Counted from the stretch's first letter, positions 53,719 through 62,866 are shown. The stretch: DNA of 64,000 nucleotides from Methylobacterium mesophilicum SR1.6/6 (GCF_000364445.2 NZ_CP043538.1:1185612-1249611), one strand, 5' to 3'. Notes: generated from the letters alone by a model not told the origin. A program made the numbers and translations.

Positions 53719-54486
53719 ATGCCGAACGGCTACAACGCACCGATGGAGATGCTGGCGCGCAAGCTCGACAGCGTCACGCGCTTGGCCGATGCCGAGCGCG
53801 CCGCCCTCCTGAACCTGCCGCATACGGTCCGGAACCTGCCGGCCCGTCACGACATCGCCCGTTTTTCCGAGAGGCCGAATCAGTGCTGCCTAGTGCTCCA
53901 GGGCTGGGTGACCCGCTACGCCGCGCTCACTGACGGCGACCGCCAGATCCTGTCGTTCTACGTCGCGGGCGACATGCCCGATCTGCAGAGCCTGCACCTG
54001 CATCACATGGATCACAACCTCGCCACGTTGACGGCCGCGGTCATCGCGTTCATCCCGCACGACGAGTTGCGACCGCTCCTGCGGCGACATCCCGACCTCG
54101 CGAGCGCCTTGTGGCGCGACACGCTGATCGACGCGGCGCATTATCGCGAGCGGATCACCAGCCTGGGCCGGAGGCAGGCGCTGGGCCGCGTCGCGCACCT
54201 GTTCTGCGAGCTGTTCCTCCGGCAACAGGCCGTCGGATTGACGACGGGGCTGAGCTGCCCCCTGGCGCCGAAGCAGTCGGAGCTGGCGGACGCGCTCGGT
54301 CTCACCAGCGTCCACCTCAACAGGGTTCTGCGGACGCTGCGCCAGCGCAAGCTGGTCGCCCTGTCGGGCGGCGTCCTGACGATCGAGGATTGGGACGCGC
54401 TGACGGCGGTGGCCGAGTTCGATCCGACATTCCTGCATCAGCGCAACAACGAGCCGGCCGTCCGGGAGGCGGCCGTGCCCGCTTAG
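53719..54486 (+). CDS. Crp/Fnr-family transcription regulator
   Basis: A 255-residue regulator with an N-terminal cyclic-nucleotide-binding-like sensor barrel (PNQCCLVLQGWVTRYAAL, then SFYVAGDMPDLQSL) and a C-terminal winged helix (SELADALGLTSVHLNRVLRTLR, residues ~190-212). It lacks the four Cys of an FNR [4Fe-4S] site, so it is not a direct oxygen sensor of that type. The subfamily resembles the numerous FixK/Crp-like regulators of Methylobacterium. The ligand is unknown. I chose the ATG at 53719; MEMLARKL eight codons later is also possible. Confidence 0.88.
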   Translation: MPNGYNAPMEMLARKLDSVTRLADAERAALLNLPHTVRNLPARHDIARFSERPNQCCLVLQGWVTRYAALTDGDRQILSFYVAGDMPDLQSLHLHHMDHNLATLTAAVIAFIPHDELRPLLRRHPDLASALWRDTLIDAAHYRERITSLGRRQALGRVAHLFCELFLRQQAVGLTTGLSCPLAPKQSELADALGLTSVHLNRVLRTLRQRKLVALSGGVLTIEDWDALTAVAEFDPTFLHQRNNEPAVREAAVPA

Positions 54487-54500
54487 GGTCCTCCAGTGCC

Positions 54501-55349
54501 TCAGGCCGCGCGGTCGAACGCGTCCCGCGCGTCGGCGAGCGCATCCGTGTGGACGTCGAACTGAACGAGATGTGCGGCGCCGAAGCTTGTGGTGAGAGCG
54601 CAGTCGGTTGCGTCGCGGCCGCGGGCCATGACGATGCGGCCGATGCGGGGGCGGTTGTGCCGGGCGTCAAACGTGTACCAGCGCGGCCCGTCCGGCCCGT
54701 CGAGATAGACCTCAAACCACGCCGAGAAGTCCATCGGGGCCGGATCCTTCGGCACACCGATATCGCCGAGGTAGCCGGTGGCGTAGCGCGCCGGGATGTT
54801 CATGCACCGGCACAGCGTGATCGCCAGATGCGCGAAGTCCCGGCACACGCCAACCTGCTGAGTATAGCCGTCAAACGCCGTGCGGGTGGCGTCGGCTTGC
54901 TGATAGTCGAAGCGCAGGCGGTGATGGGTGTAGTCCACGATGGTCTGGACCCGCGCCCAGCTCTCCGGCGTGCCGCCGAACAGGGACCAGGCGATGCCCG
55001 ACAGCTTGTCGGTGTCGCAGTAGCGCGAGCCCAGCAGATAGACCAAGACGTCGTCGGGCAGGTCCTGAACGGCGATCTGCCGGGCCTGCGGCGCCTGATC
55101 GTCCGGCAGTCCGGAATCAGCGATGATGAAGTCGGTCGCCATTGTGATCCGGCCGCCAGGCGCGATGATGCGCGTGCAGACGTTGCCGAACCCGTCGCGG
55201 TGCTGATGGGCTGACACCGGCGGGTCGAAGGTGATCACCTCGGGGATCACCAGATCGCTCTGATGCTCCGGGCGCACGTTCAGGAGCAGGTTCATCGGGG
55301 TCGGGCCGAACGTGTCAAACGCGATCGTGAAGCCGGTACGGATGTGCAT
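54501..55349 (-). CDS. Transglutaminase-like protein, catalytic His position changed
   Basis: A 282-residue protein. Its transglutaminase-core motifs are GVCRDFAHL with C169, and WYTFDARHN with D228. Where the fold normally has the catalytic His (pattern HAWFE), residues 207-213 read DFSAWFE, so S209 occupies the His place. The first 140 residues form a beta-rich domain (TIAFDTFGPTPMNLLLNVRP) of the kind found in this family. No signal peptide is seen. The activity might be altered, or another His (H231 in DARHN) may contribute. It converges with the Crp/Fnr gene (14-base gap). Confidence 0.82.
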   Translation of the reverse strand: MHIRTGFTIAFDTFGPTPMNLLLNVRPEHQSDLVIPEVITFDPPVSAHQHRDGFGNVCTRIIAPGGRITMATDFIIADSGLPDDQAPQARQIAVQDLPDDVLVYLLGSRYCDTDKLSGIAWSLFGGTPESWARVQTIVDYTHHRLRFDYQQADATRTAFDGYTQQVGVCRDFAHLAITLCRCMNIPARYATGYLGDIGVPKDPAPMDFSAWFEVYLDGPDGPRWYTFDARHNRPRIGRIVMARGRDATDCALTTSFGAAHLVQFDVHTDALADARDAFDRAA

Positions 55350-55672
55350 CGTGCGAAGACCGTGTGCGGTGTCGGCGGCGGAACGCCCCGGAGACCGAAA
55401 GTTGCAATACAGGGCCGGTCAAATCGCGAAGCACAGCCGAGTTCCGACAATTCGTGCGGATTCGGTCGATTCCGGCGCCTCAATATCTGGCACGCTTGGC
55501 TGAAGTCTGTGCGGCGTCGACCCCTCTCGGTTCGCAGGGCCCGGTCGCACCGCGGATCTGCCCAGCGCGGCGTCATGTTGCATCGCACAGGGCAGGCTCG
55601 TATCCCTGATGATCCCCGCCTCCGGACCGGCGATTCCCGCCGCAGAGGCAAGCCGGCAGACGATCGACTCCG

Positions 55673-56923
55673 ATGACGCCCGAAAAGCTCTCCCTGCCCA
55701 AGGACAAGATCCGGGTCCTGCTGCTCGAAGGCATCAACGACAGTGCCGTCTCGCTCATGCAGGCGGCCGGCTACACCAATCTCACGCGCTTGCCGAAGGC
55801 CCTTGACCGGGAGGCACTCCACGAAGCGCTGCAGGGCGTGCACATGGTCGGCATCCGCTCGCGGACGCAGCTCGACGCTGCGGCGTTCGAGGCCGCGGAC
55901 CGACTTCTGGCGGTGGGCTGCTTCTCGGTGGGCACGAATCAGGTCGACCTGCAGGCGGCGCGCGATCGGGGCATCCCGGTCTTCAACGCGCCGTTCTCCA
56001 ACACCCGGTCGGTGGCGGAACTGACCATCGGCGAGATCGTGATGCTGCTGCGCCGCATCGTGCCGCGCTCGGTGGGCGCGCATGCCGGTCGCTGGGACAA
56101 GTCGGCCGCGGGCTCCCTGGAGGTCCGGGGCAAGACGCTCGGGATCGTCGGCTACGGCAATATCGGAACCCAGCTCTCCACGCTGGCCGAGGCCATGGGC
56201 ATGCGGGTGCTGTTCTACGATCACACCGACAAGCTGCGCCACGGCAACACAGAACCAACCGAATCGCTTCACGCGCTGCTCGCCCAGAGCGATGTGGTCT
56301 CCCTCCACGTGCCGGAGACCGACGCAACCGCGAACATGATCGGCGAGGCTGCGATCCGGGCGATGAAGCCCGGTGCCTTCCTGATCAACAACGCCCGGGG
56401 CACCGTGGTCGATCTCGACGCCCTGGCGGCGGCACTGCGCGATGGCCACCTCAAGGGTGCAGCGGTCGACGTCTTTCCGGCGGAGCCCGGCTCCAACGCG
56501 GAGGCCTTCGTCAGCCCACTCCAGGGCATCGAGAACGTGATCCTCACGCCTCATATCGGCGGCTCGACCGAGGAGGCGCAGGAGCGCATCGGCTCCGAGG
56601 TGGCGCGCAAGCTCGTGGATTATTCCGACATCGGTTCCACGGTGGGCGCGGTGAACTTCCCGCAGGTACAGCTCCCGGCTCGCCCGACCGGCACCCGCTT
56701 CATCCATGTCCAGCGCAACCTGCCGGGCATGCTGGGGCGCCTGAACGACGTGTTTTCCCGCGGGCACGTCAACATCGCCGCCCAGTTCTACCAGACCGAC
56801 GGCGAGGTCGGTTACGTGGTGCTGGAAACCGACGCCACTGACGCCGACGCCGAGGCGCTGCTCGTGCAAATCCGGGCGATCCCCGGTACCATCCGCGCCC
56901 GGCTGCTCTACGAGCGTCGCTGA
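55673..56923 (+). CDS. serA: D-3-phosphoglycerate dehydrogenase
   Basis: A 416-residue enzyme of serine synthesis with the E. coli-type layout. The substrate and NAD domains carry GIVGYGNIGTQ, the catalytic Arg in LINNARGTVVD, a Glu, and the His in LTPHIGGSTEEAQ. A C-terminal ACT domain (RFIHVQRNLPGMLGRLNDVF) senses serine. The long form with ACT fits feedback control. Serine synthesis is tied to serine-cycle C1 assimilation in methylotrophs, but nothing here shows that directly. It is a single-gene unit with a 323-base upstream gap. Confidence 0.95.
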   Translation: MTPEKLSLPKDKIRVLLLEGINDSAVSLMQAAGYTNLTRLPKALDREALHEALQGVHMVGIRSRTQLDAAAFEAADRLLAVGCFSVGTNQVDLQAARDRGIPVFNAPFSNTRSVAELTIGEIVMLLRRIVPRSVGAHAGRWDKSAAGSLEVRGKTLGIVGYGNIGTQLSTLAEAMGMRVLFYDHTDKLRHGNTEPTESLHALLAQSDVVSLHVPETDATANMIGEAAIRAMKPGAFLINNARGTVVDLDALAAALRDGHLKGAAVDVFPAEPGSNAEAFVSPLQGIENVILTPHIGGSTEEAQERIGSEVARKLVDYSDIGSTVGAVNFPQVQLPARPTGTRFIHVQRNLPGMLGRLNDVFSRGHVNIAAQFYQTDGEVGYVVLETDATDADAEALLVQIRAIPGTIRARLLYERR

Positions 56924-57067
56924 GCCGTCACCGCGCGTACACTGACCCCCGAACGATTCGCCCCTTGGGCCGTTATGGCCGTGTTCGACTTGCGCGACCC
57001 GGCCGGTCGCTGTTCAAGTCAGGCGCGGCCTTTGCGGATCAATCGGCCGGTTGGCGGAGGATGAGCA

Positions 57068-57541
57068 GTGACGAAGCGTATTGGGCGCGCCTGGACCGGT
57101 ATCCTGCTCGGCATTGCCGGCACGGCTTCGGTGGTCTCGGGCGCTTCGGCCGATTGCCTGCGCCGCGTCTACAACCGGTCGGGCCTCGTGCTGGTGGCGC
57201 GTCAGGACGGCGGGCCGCCCGCCACGGTGCTGCCGGGCCAAGCGCTGTCGCTGCGGCTGTCGCGGCCAGGCCAGATCAACCTGTCGGCCTATTGCGGCAT
57301 CCCCGATGCGGGCGGTGCGCCGGTGCTGCAGAGGACCTTCGACTACGAGGCGGTGATCGACCGCTGCTTCGTGCGATTCGGCGGCGACCTGTTCGTCCCG
57401 CAGATCGGACGCGGTTTCATCGGCCTTCAGGAGACGGCGCCGTTCACGGTGAACAACCCGCGCCAGGGTGACATCGTCCTCGGACCGGGCGCCCAACCGT
57501 CCTGCGCGGTGCCGGCCGTCGTCCTGAACCGTCGCGGCTGA
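57068..57541 (+). CDS. Secreted hypothetical protein with four Cys
   Basis: A 157-residue exported protein. The signal peptide (to SGASAD) precedes a beta-rich domain with CLRRVYNRSGLVLVARQDGG and four Cys (ADCLRR, AYCGIP, DRCFVRF, PSCAVP). These may form two disulfides. The GTG at 57068 has a GGAGG site eight bases before it. No family is recognised. Confidence 0.65.
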   Translation: MTKRIGRAWTGILLGIAGTASVVSGASADCLRRVYNRSGLVLVARQDGGPPATVLPGQALSLRLSRPGQINLSAYCGIPDAGGAPVLQRTFDYEAVIDRCFVRFGGDLFVPQIGRGFIGLQETAPFTVNNPRQGDIVLGPGAQPSCAVPAVVLNRRG

Positions 57542-57545
57542 CCGC

Positions 57546-57698
57546 TCAAAGATAGTGGCGGAACACGACGCGCCCGTCCTCGGCGCTGCCGGGCGGCGGG
57601 GGTGTTATCGGCCCGATGATGGGGCTCGCCAGGCGCAGGGCTATGAGGCCGAGGGCAGCGAGCGCCGGGGCGATGAACCGGAACGGCCGAGAAATCAT
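57546..57698 (-). CDS. 50-residue membrane hypothetical protein
   Basis: A small protein of one or two short helices (FIAPALAALGLIALRLASPI) and a Pro-rich loop (IGPITPPPPGSAEDG), ending VVFRHYL. It converges with the preceding gene, separated by four bases. Support is limited to its composition and start. Confidence 0.45.
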   Translation of the reverse strand: MISRPFRFIAPALAALGLIALRLASPIIGPITPPPPGSAEDGRVVFRHYL

Positions 57699-58016
57699 GG
57701 ACGCCTCCGTCGCGAGGGTGCCGGGCCGGAAGGCGTCCTGAACGCAACCCCGGTCTGCACGTGCAGCATCGCACCGCGTCACGAGCTTCGCCGTGTCGAA
57801 GCGCACATCGGTGACGTACATCGGTGGCGTGATGAGGCCTGTTGCCGGAGACCGCCCGACCGCCCCGTCCGTCCGGTTCGCGTTACGGTCGTCGTTCCGC
57901 GTTCGTGAGGTCGCTGGCTTGTGGGCGGATGCGCACCTATGCTGCCCCGTGTGGAGGGCCGCTCGGGCGGCAACGACGGCCCCCTAGGAAACGATTGCGT
58001 GAACGAGGACGCGCGT

Positions 58017-58232
58017 ATGCTCACCCAGACAGGCACTTCGATCCTTCGTGGGGATCTCGGCGTCGAGGAGACCATTGAGTCCGATAATATCGTCCGCTGG
58101 GACGGCGAGCGGCTGTACGTGGAGCAGGACGTCTACCACAACGGACAGCTGGTGCACCGCAAGTATCGCCGCACCGTCACCGAACCGGTGGCTCAGGCGC
58201 TCTGGACGATCATCAACCGCGCGAAGCAGTAG
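58017..58232 (+). CDS. Small hypothetical protein
   Basis: A 71-residue protein (SILRGDLGVEETIESDNIVR, then LYVEQDVYHNGQLVHRKYRR) with a strand-rich body and a helix (AQALWTIINRA) at the end. The ATG at 58017 follows GAGGA. A GTG six codons upstream (57999) with an AGGAAA site is an alternative. Unknown family. Confidence 0.6.
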   Translation: MLTQTGTSILRGDLGVEETIESDNIVRWDGERLYVEQDVYHNGQLVHRKYRRTVTEPVAQALWTIINRAKQ

Positions 58233-58297
58233 CGCGCGCCGGGTTCGCGCTCGGGACCTCCGGGACGAATTGGCGCCTCGGAGGGTCCGAGATCGAG

Positions 58298-58630
58298 CTA
58301 GGCGGCGACGGCGACCGGGGCCTCGACGAGCGCCAGATGCGCGGCGGGCAACGCCTCCAGACGATCATGGGCGTTGTTGAAAGCCGCGCGGATCGTGGCG
58401 CTGGCATCCTCGACGGCGTTCAGAACCGCCAGTTTCTGGGTCGCGGCGCGGTCCGCGATGCTCTGGGCGGCGGTGATCAAGGCCTGTTCCAAGTTCAGGA
58501 ACTCGGTCTCCGCATTCTTCCCACTCTCACGCGCGGCAAACGCGAGGCGCTCGAGCACGGCTTCCAGGGCATGACGCAGGACAAGTGTCCGCACGCGCTC
58601 TTGAAAGAGCGCCCTCTCGTCGATCTTCAT
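58298..58630 (-). CDS. Helical hypothetical protein
   Basis: A 110-residue protein that reads as almost uninterrupted amphipathic helix (ERVRTLVLRHALEAVLERLA, then AETEFLNLEQALITAAQSIA), ending in an Ala/Val tail. It has no Cys or motif. It may form a helical bundle or coiled coil. It lies convergent to the gene at 58017. Confidence 0.6.
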   Translation of the reverse strand: MKIDERALFQERVRTLVLRHALEAVLERLAFAARESGKNAETEFLNLEQALITAAQSIADRAATQKLAVLNAVEDASATIRAAFNNAHDRLEALPAAHLALVEAPVAVAA

Positions 58631-59021
58631 CGGGGTGTGTCCGGGGTTCGGCAACACAGCCAAGCTCCCACACTTCGGCCGACTCGGCAGCCACTTTTTT
58701 GCAACAGCTTAATACTGTCTCGCGGCGCCGCGAGACCATTCACTTGACGAGGCGGTTGCGAAGTCGTTCGCGGGATCTGCAGGCTTTGATCGAGAGTTCT
58801 CCGGCCTGAATTGAATCAAATCGCTGGTTCATCGCGTTGTATCTTGGAAGCTGGATTGTCTCTGCAACAAATTCCGCACATTTGAGCGCTCAGAAATAGC
58901 GCTTCAGGAGCGACCGTGCGGGCCGCAGCCTCCCATCCGGCGCCCTGCCGCCGAAGACTCCCTATTCCAAGGGGTCGGTCGGCATCCGGTCGATCGAGGA
59001 GCGGGGCTGACAGCCATCGCT
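58631..59021. other. Intergenic region with a perfect palindrome
   Basis: A 391-base gap. A perfect 20-bp palindrome lies at 58717-58736 (GTCTCGCGGC and its complement) between the hypothetical at 58630 and the AT-richer stretch to 58880. It could be an operator for a dimeric regulator, but no partner is near. No other element is seen. Confidence 0.6.
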
Positions 59022-59600
59022 TCAGTAGGGTGTCCCACGCTGGCGTCGGTCTCGCAGCGCCTCAGCGTACCATTCCAACTCGTCGAGGAAACGTTTTGCG
59101 GAGGCCTCGAGCCACGGCTCTGCGGGCGCGCCGGCATCGTCGATGGCTTTCTGCAGGCGTGGGATCGGCAGCAGCGACGGGATGCTGGGCATGCCCATCT
59201 CGGCCAGCATCGCACGGAGCGGCATCGCCGCGCGAACCCCGCCGTATTGACCGGCCGAGTAGCAGCAGATCGCTGACGGGCGCCAGTAATACTCCTCCAG
59301 GAAGTGATCGAGGACGTTGGAGAGCGCCGGCGGAACGCCGTGATTGTACTCGGCAGAGACCACGAGGAACGCGTCGGACCGGCGGTACAGATCGGCAAGC
59401 CGGCTCAGGGGCTCCGGCGCCGTCCCGGCGGGATATTCCTTGTACATGCGATCGAGCAGCGGAAGCTTGAGCGCGGCCGGGTCGACCAGCGGGGCCGCGT
59501 GTCCGCGCGCCTCCAGCCGCGCCATTAGGAAGCGGGCCGCGCGGATACCGATCCGGTCCGTCCGGACGCTGCCGAGGATGACGGGTACGGTGAGGGACAT
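59022..59600 (-). CDS. NADPH-dependent FMN reductase
   Basis: A 192-residue flavodoxin-like reductase. The flavin site begins ILGSVRTDRIGIRAARFL (residues 8-25), with SAEYNHGVPPALSNVLDHF (residue ~82 onward) and CYSAGQYGGVRA as further signatures. Relatives reduce quinones, chromate or azo dyes, or supply FMNH2 to monooxygenases. The true substrate is not evident. A standard ATG starts the gene. Confidence 0.87.
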   Translation of the reverse strand: MSLTVPVILGSVRTDRIGIRAARFLMARLEARGHAAPLVDPAALKLPLLDRMYKEYPAGTAPEPLSRLADLYRRSDAFLVVSAEYNHGVPPALSNVLDHFLEEYYWRPSAICCYSAGQYGGVRAAMPLRAMLAEMGMPSIPSLLPIPRLQKAIDDAGAPAEPWLEASAKRFLDELEWYAEALRDRRQRGTPY

Positions 59601-59672
59601 GGCGGCCTCCGGTCGGCCCGATCATGCCAGAGACGCGCGCGCCGCTCCAGGCGTCGCCGGCGACTGGACGGC

Positions 59673-60281
59673 TCAGGCCTTCGACGGGCTGGTGAGCGCG
59701 GCGGCCGCGATCCCTGCCGGGCCGCCGCTCGCATAAGCAGCGATGGCCTTGGTGATCTGCTGCAGGAACGATTGCAGGCCGTCGCCGAGATCGTTCACCG
59801 AGGTCGTCGCGGTCGTCGAGGCCGAGGCGGACGTCGCTGTGACGTCCGTCGCGCTTCCGGACTGGCCGGCCTGCGTGGCATCCGTCGCATCGGCCGCGCT
59901 CGCGCGTGCGTGATGCCGGTGATGACGCACCGGAGCGGTGCCGTCCGCGCCCTGGCTCGCATCCGTGCCGTCACCGGTCGCGGAAACCTTGCCGCCACTC
60001 GACCCGTCTGCAGGCACCGCGACGCCGTTCTGCAGGCCCATCTGGCTGAAATCGGATTGCAGCTGCAGGAGCGAGGCCATGAGGTCGTTCGACAGCGCCG
60101 GCGTCGACGCCGCCGTGCCGGGCTGGGAGGCGCTGCCCGTGCCCTGCGTGGAGCCCGCATTCTGGCTCGGCGGCGTGAAGGTGCTGCTGTCGACCTCCTG
60201 GACGGCGGCAGCGCGAGTGAGGCGCAGCGCCCCGGCGAGGTCCCGTTGCAGGGACGTGCCCGATACCGAATTCACCGACAT
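59673..60281 (-). CDS. Low-complexity hypothetical protein
   Basis: A 202-residue protein. A short N-terminal helix-like part (SGTSLQRDLAGALRLTRAAA) and a helix in the middle (LSNDLMASLLQLQSDFSQMG) are set in Ser/Thr/Ala/Gly/Asp-rich sequence. The HHRHHARASAAD segment is His-rich. A final helix (GDGLQSFLQQITKAIAAYAS) ends the protein. No signal peptide or family is recognised. Confidence 0.6.
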   Translation of the reverse strand: MSVNSVSGTSLQRDLAGALRLTRAAAVQEVDSSTFTPPSQNAGSTQGTGSASQPGTAASTPALSNDLMASLLQLQSDFSQMGLQNGVAVPADGSSGGKVSATGDGTDASQGADGTAPVRHHRHHARASAADATDATQAGQSGSATDVTATSASASTTATTSVNDLGDGLQSFLQQITKAIAAYASGGPAGIAAAALTSPSKA

Positions 60282-60411
60282 GAGATGCCCTCGCGACCGT
60301 TGACGGTGCGGGCACGCATGCCGCGTTCCAGAATTTCGCCAGTGTTTTCAGTAGCTCGGCTGGTGGCAGAGCGGGCAGGATCCGCCGCGCGGCAAGATTT
60401 GCCGCTTCGCC

Positions 60412-60633
60412 CTACCAAGCCGTCAGCAGGCGGATCGGAACCGTGCCGGAGCTTCGCGCACTCGCGAAGAAGGCCAGAAGCGCGACCGCATTCAGCAGCA
60501 CGCAGAGCAGGAACAGGAAGCCCAGGCCCTCCGTCACCGCCTCCGCGCGCCGGCCGGCCTTCTGGATGAGGATGCAGCCCAGGGTGAAGACCGAGGCCAA
60601 GATCAGAGGCACGCCGAGGAGGGGCTGCGTCAC
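60412..60633 (-). CDS. Two-helix membrane hypothetical protein
   Basis: A 73-residue protein with a GTG start that overlaps the preceding gene's stop (GTGA), so the pair is translationally coupled. Helices: about residues 6-24 and 37-60 (GLGFLFLLCVLLNAVALLAFF). No motif is recognised. Confidence 0.6.
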   Translation of the reverse strand: MTQPLLGVPLILASVFTLGCILIQKAGRRAEAVTEGLGFLFLLCVLLNAVALLAFFASARSSGTVPIRLLTAW

Positions 60634-60968
60634 CGGACCGGAACCTCCCGCTCGCTTGCCGCGATGAGCGCCAGCTCGCTGAGGCCGAGGGCCGCGAGGA
60701 GGAGCCGGTCCCGGGCCGGCTCGTCCCTGAGCAGGGCGGCCGCACCGACGAAGCTGAGCGCGCCCAGGGCGTCGCAGGCGAGGTGCGTCCGCATCGAGAG
60801 TACCGGTACGAGGCCGCCCTCGTAGCGCGTGAGGACCGTGTAGGCATAGTGCCAGACGGGCCCGACCCGCATGATCCGGCGGGCGGCGGGGCCCCGCCGC
60901 CGCGAGAGCGCGGCGATCAGGGCCGGGAACAGGTAATCGCTCACGGCGTGCACGCGGCTCGGGATCAT
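60630..60968 (-). CDS. Membrane hypothetical protein
   Basis: A 112-residue protein (MIPSRVHAVSDYLFPALIAA, then MRTHLACDALGALSFVGAAALLRDE) of three or four short hydrophobic segments. The HAVSDY start recalls the HG-x-xD-Y opening of small SPW-repeat or DUF-type membrane proteins, but I cannot assign it. It is coupled to the 73-residue gene downstream and lies after the 104-residue protein gene. Confidence 0.6.
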   Translation of the reverse strand: MIPSRVHAVSDYLFPALIAALSRRRGPAARRIMRVGPVWHYAYTVLTRYEGGLVPVLSMRTHLACDALGALSFVGAAALLRDEPARDRLLLAALGLSELALIAASEREVPVR

Positions 60969-60999
60969 CGCGCTGGCGTCCTTGTCAGGAGGGTTTCGG

Positions 61000-61314
61000 T
61001 CAGGACGCCTTCGGCGTTGTGCTGGCATCGCCGAGGCGGCGCAGGTTTTCGGGCGGCGTCTCGGCCTCGGTGGCCTCCACGGAGGCCGTCCTGCCGCCGC
61101 TCACGGAGTCGAGACGCGCGTGGCCGGAGGCGGTGCGCACCGTCTCCGCCTGCCAGCCCAGATCGGAGTCGCGCTCGCGTTGAAGCTCCGCCGGACGGGC
61201 GAGATCCCGCGCCTCGTCCTGACCGAGATCCTGGCCGTTGCGGTCGGCGGACGCGCTGAACGCCCGGAGGTTCGGGCGCTCGGAGCCCTTCGGGTCGTCT
61301 GAAGTTTGGGCCAC
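61000..61314 (-). CDS. Hydrophilic hypothetical protein, likely disordered
   Basis: A 104-residue charged and polar protein (GSERPNLRAFSASADRNGQD, then LGQDEARDLARPAELQRERD) with a GTG start and no hydrophobic core. It resembles stress-induced disordered proteins. It lies 32 bases after the SDR gene, on the same strand, so is likely in one unit with it and the two membrane proteins. Confidence 0.55.
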   Translation of the reverse strand: MAQTSDDPKGSERPNLRAFSASADRNGQDLGQDEARDLARPAELQRERDSDLGWQAETVRTASGHARLDSVSGGRTASVEATEAETPPENLRRLGDASTTPKAS

Positions 61315-61346
61315 GGATGGTCTCTCGTTCGGGTCCGGTTCGGATC

Positions 61347-62207
61347 TCAGAGGATCGGCTTGCCGCCCGTCACCGCGATGGTGGCGCCCGACACGTAGCT
61401 GGATTCCGGGCTGGCCAGCAGGACGTAGACCGGCGCGAGTTCACAGGGCTGGCCCGGCCGCTTCATCGGCACCTGGGTGCCGAACTGGCGCATCTTCTCC
61501 TCCGGCATCGTGGAGGGGATGAGCGGCGTCCAGACCGGGCCCGGCGCGACGCAGTTCACCCGGATCTCGCGCTCCGCGAGCATCTGGGCGAGGCCGCCGG
61601 TGAAGTTCTGGATCGCCCCCTTGGTGGTGGCGTAGGCCAGTAGCTGCGGGCTGGGGGTGTCGGCGTTCACCGAGGTCGTGTTGATGATGGTGCCGCCCGC
61701 TTTCATGTGCGGCAGGGCGGCCTTCACTAGGTAGAACATGGCGTGGATGTTGGTCGCAAAGGTGACCTCCCACTCCTCGTCCGAAATCTCCTCCGGGTTG
61801 GCGAAGGTCTTCTGGTGCGCGGCGTTGTTGACGAGCACGTCGACCTGCCCGAACGCTTCGACCGCCCTGTCGACGATGGCCCGGCAGTGCTTCGGATCCT
61901 TGACGTCGCCGGGGAGCGGGATCGCCGTCCGCCCGGCCGATTCCACGAGGCGGCAGGTCTCCCGGGCATCCTCATGCTCGTCGTAGTAGCTCACCAGCAC
62001 GTCGGCGCCCTCGCGGGCGAAGGCTAGCGCCACCGCCCGGCCGATGCCGCTGTCCGCGCCCGTGATGATCGCCTTGCGCCCAGACAGGCGGTCCGAGCCT
62101 CGGTAGTGCGCTTCGCCGTAATCCGGCCGCGGGTCCATGTCGGCGTCCCGACCCGGAGGGGTCAGCGGACGCTGCCGGTCGAAGGGCGGCTTCGGAAAAT
62201 ACGTCAT
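61347..62207 (-). CDS. SDR oxidoreductase, general-stress type
   Basis: A 286-residue SDR with the extended N-terminus (MTYFPKPPFDRQRPLTPPGR) seen in the YhdG/YdaD-like glucose-dehydrogenase-related proteins. The cofactor motif is ITGADSGIG (about residues 48-56), NNAAHQ is the NAG-type motif, and the catalytic pair is in YATTK. The C-terminus (YVSGATIAVTGGKPIL) is typical. Relatives in Bacillus and Rhizobiales are induced by general stress. The substrate is unknown. It heads a likely four-gene minus-strand unit. Confidence 0.85.
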   Translation of the reverse strand: MTYFPKPPFDRQRPLTPPGRDADMDPRPDYGEAHYRGSDRLSGRKAIITGADSGIGRAVALAFAREGADVLVSYYDEHEDARETCRLVESAGRTAIPLPGDVKDPKHCRAIVDRAVEAFGQVDVLVNNAAHQKTFANPEEISDEEWEVTFATNIHAMFYLVKAALPHMKAGGTIINTTSVNADTPSPQLLAYATTKGAIQNFTGGLAQMLAEREIRVNCVAPGPVWTPLIPSTMPEEKMRQFGTQVPMKRPGQPCELAPVYVLLASPESSYVSGATIAVTGGKPIL

Positions 62208-62614
62208 GGTCGCGCTTCTCTCGGTCTGAAGGCCGGCGACGACATCTCGCGGGAGGGATCGACGCGCAGGGCGTCGCGCAGATCCGCGACGGCGATACGG
62301 GGAACCCGGTCCGCCAGTGCGTCGCGGAGACCGGTATTGCCCCGGAAACCCGGCACACCCGACATTGTTTCGCCGCCGCGCGCCAGTTCGACGCCGCAGC
62401 CCGGTCGTTCCGCGCGTCCTCGCAATAGAAGCGCTCGGCACAGGAGACTTTCAGGATCAGCAGCTCGGCATTAAAATGAATCTTCGTATTCCGTCCCGAG
62501 CGCGGCCGATCGTTCGACCAAGAACGTCACCGAAAGCTTGGCCTGGAGCGGTACCGTCCGGAACGATGCTTGGTGGTCCGGGTTTGCCAGTCATTCGGCA
62601 ACGACGGGGTACAC
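62208..62614. other. Divergent intergenic region
   Basis: A 407-base spacer between the stress-type SDR and the small hydrophilic protein. A GGAAC at 62561, with GTT at 62582-62584 (16 bases between), resembles an EcfG promoter for the plus-strand gene but is one to two bases short of the usual spacing. No other element is clear. Confidence 0.35.
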
Positions 62615-62797
62615 ATGACGACCAAGCCACCGCCCGTTCCTCCGGCGAACCGCTCCGACAAGGGGCCCGGCAGCGCCCCGGAGGCGCCGCTCTCGCAGGG
62701 TCGCGCGGGTTCGCAGACGAAGGATCCCGAAAAGGTCGGTCAGGCCGGCAACGCGAAGGTGAACACCACAAACCAGGGCTACCAGCAGAATCGCTGA
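62615..62797 (+). CDS. Small hydrophilic hypothetical protein
   Basis: A 60-residue disordered-looking protein, rich in Pro, Gly, Asn and Gln (VPPANRSDKGPGSAPEAPLS, then KVNTTNQGYQQNR). Similar polar peptides in Rhizobiales are stress-induced. A ribosome site GACGGGG precedes the ATG. Confidence 0.55.
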   Translation: MTTKPPPVPPANRSDKGPGSAPEAPLSQGRAGSQTKDPEKVGQAGNAKVNTTNQGYQQNR

Positions 62798-62866
62798 AGG
62801 CGATTGCCGCGGCGCCGGCGCGCCGCGGCGTCCCGAAGGTTGGCTGAACTGCAGCGGAGATCGTAG

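Noticed and set aside
62561..62584. EcfG promoter before the gene at 62615
   Set aside because: Spacing between GGAAC and GTT is 16, one or two short of the consensus; kept only as a weak note.
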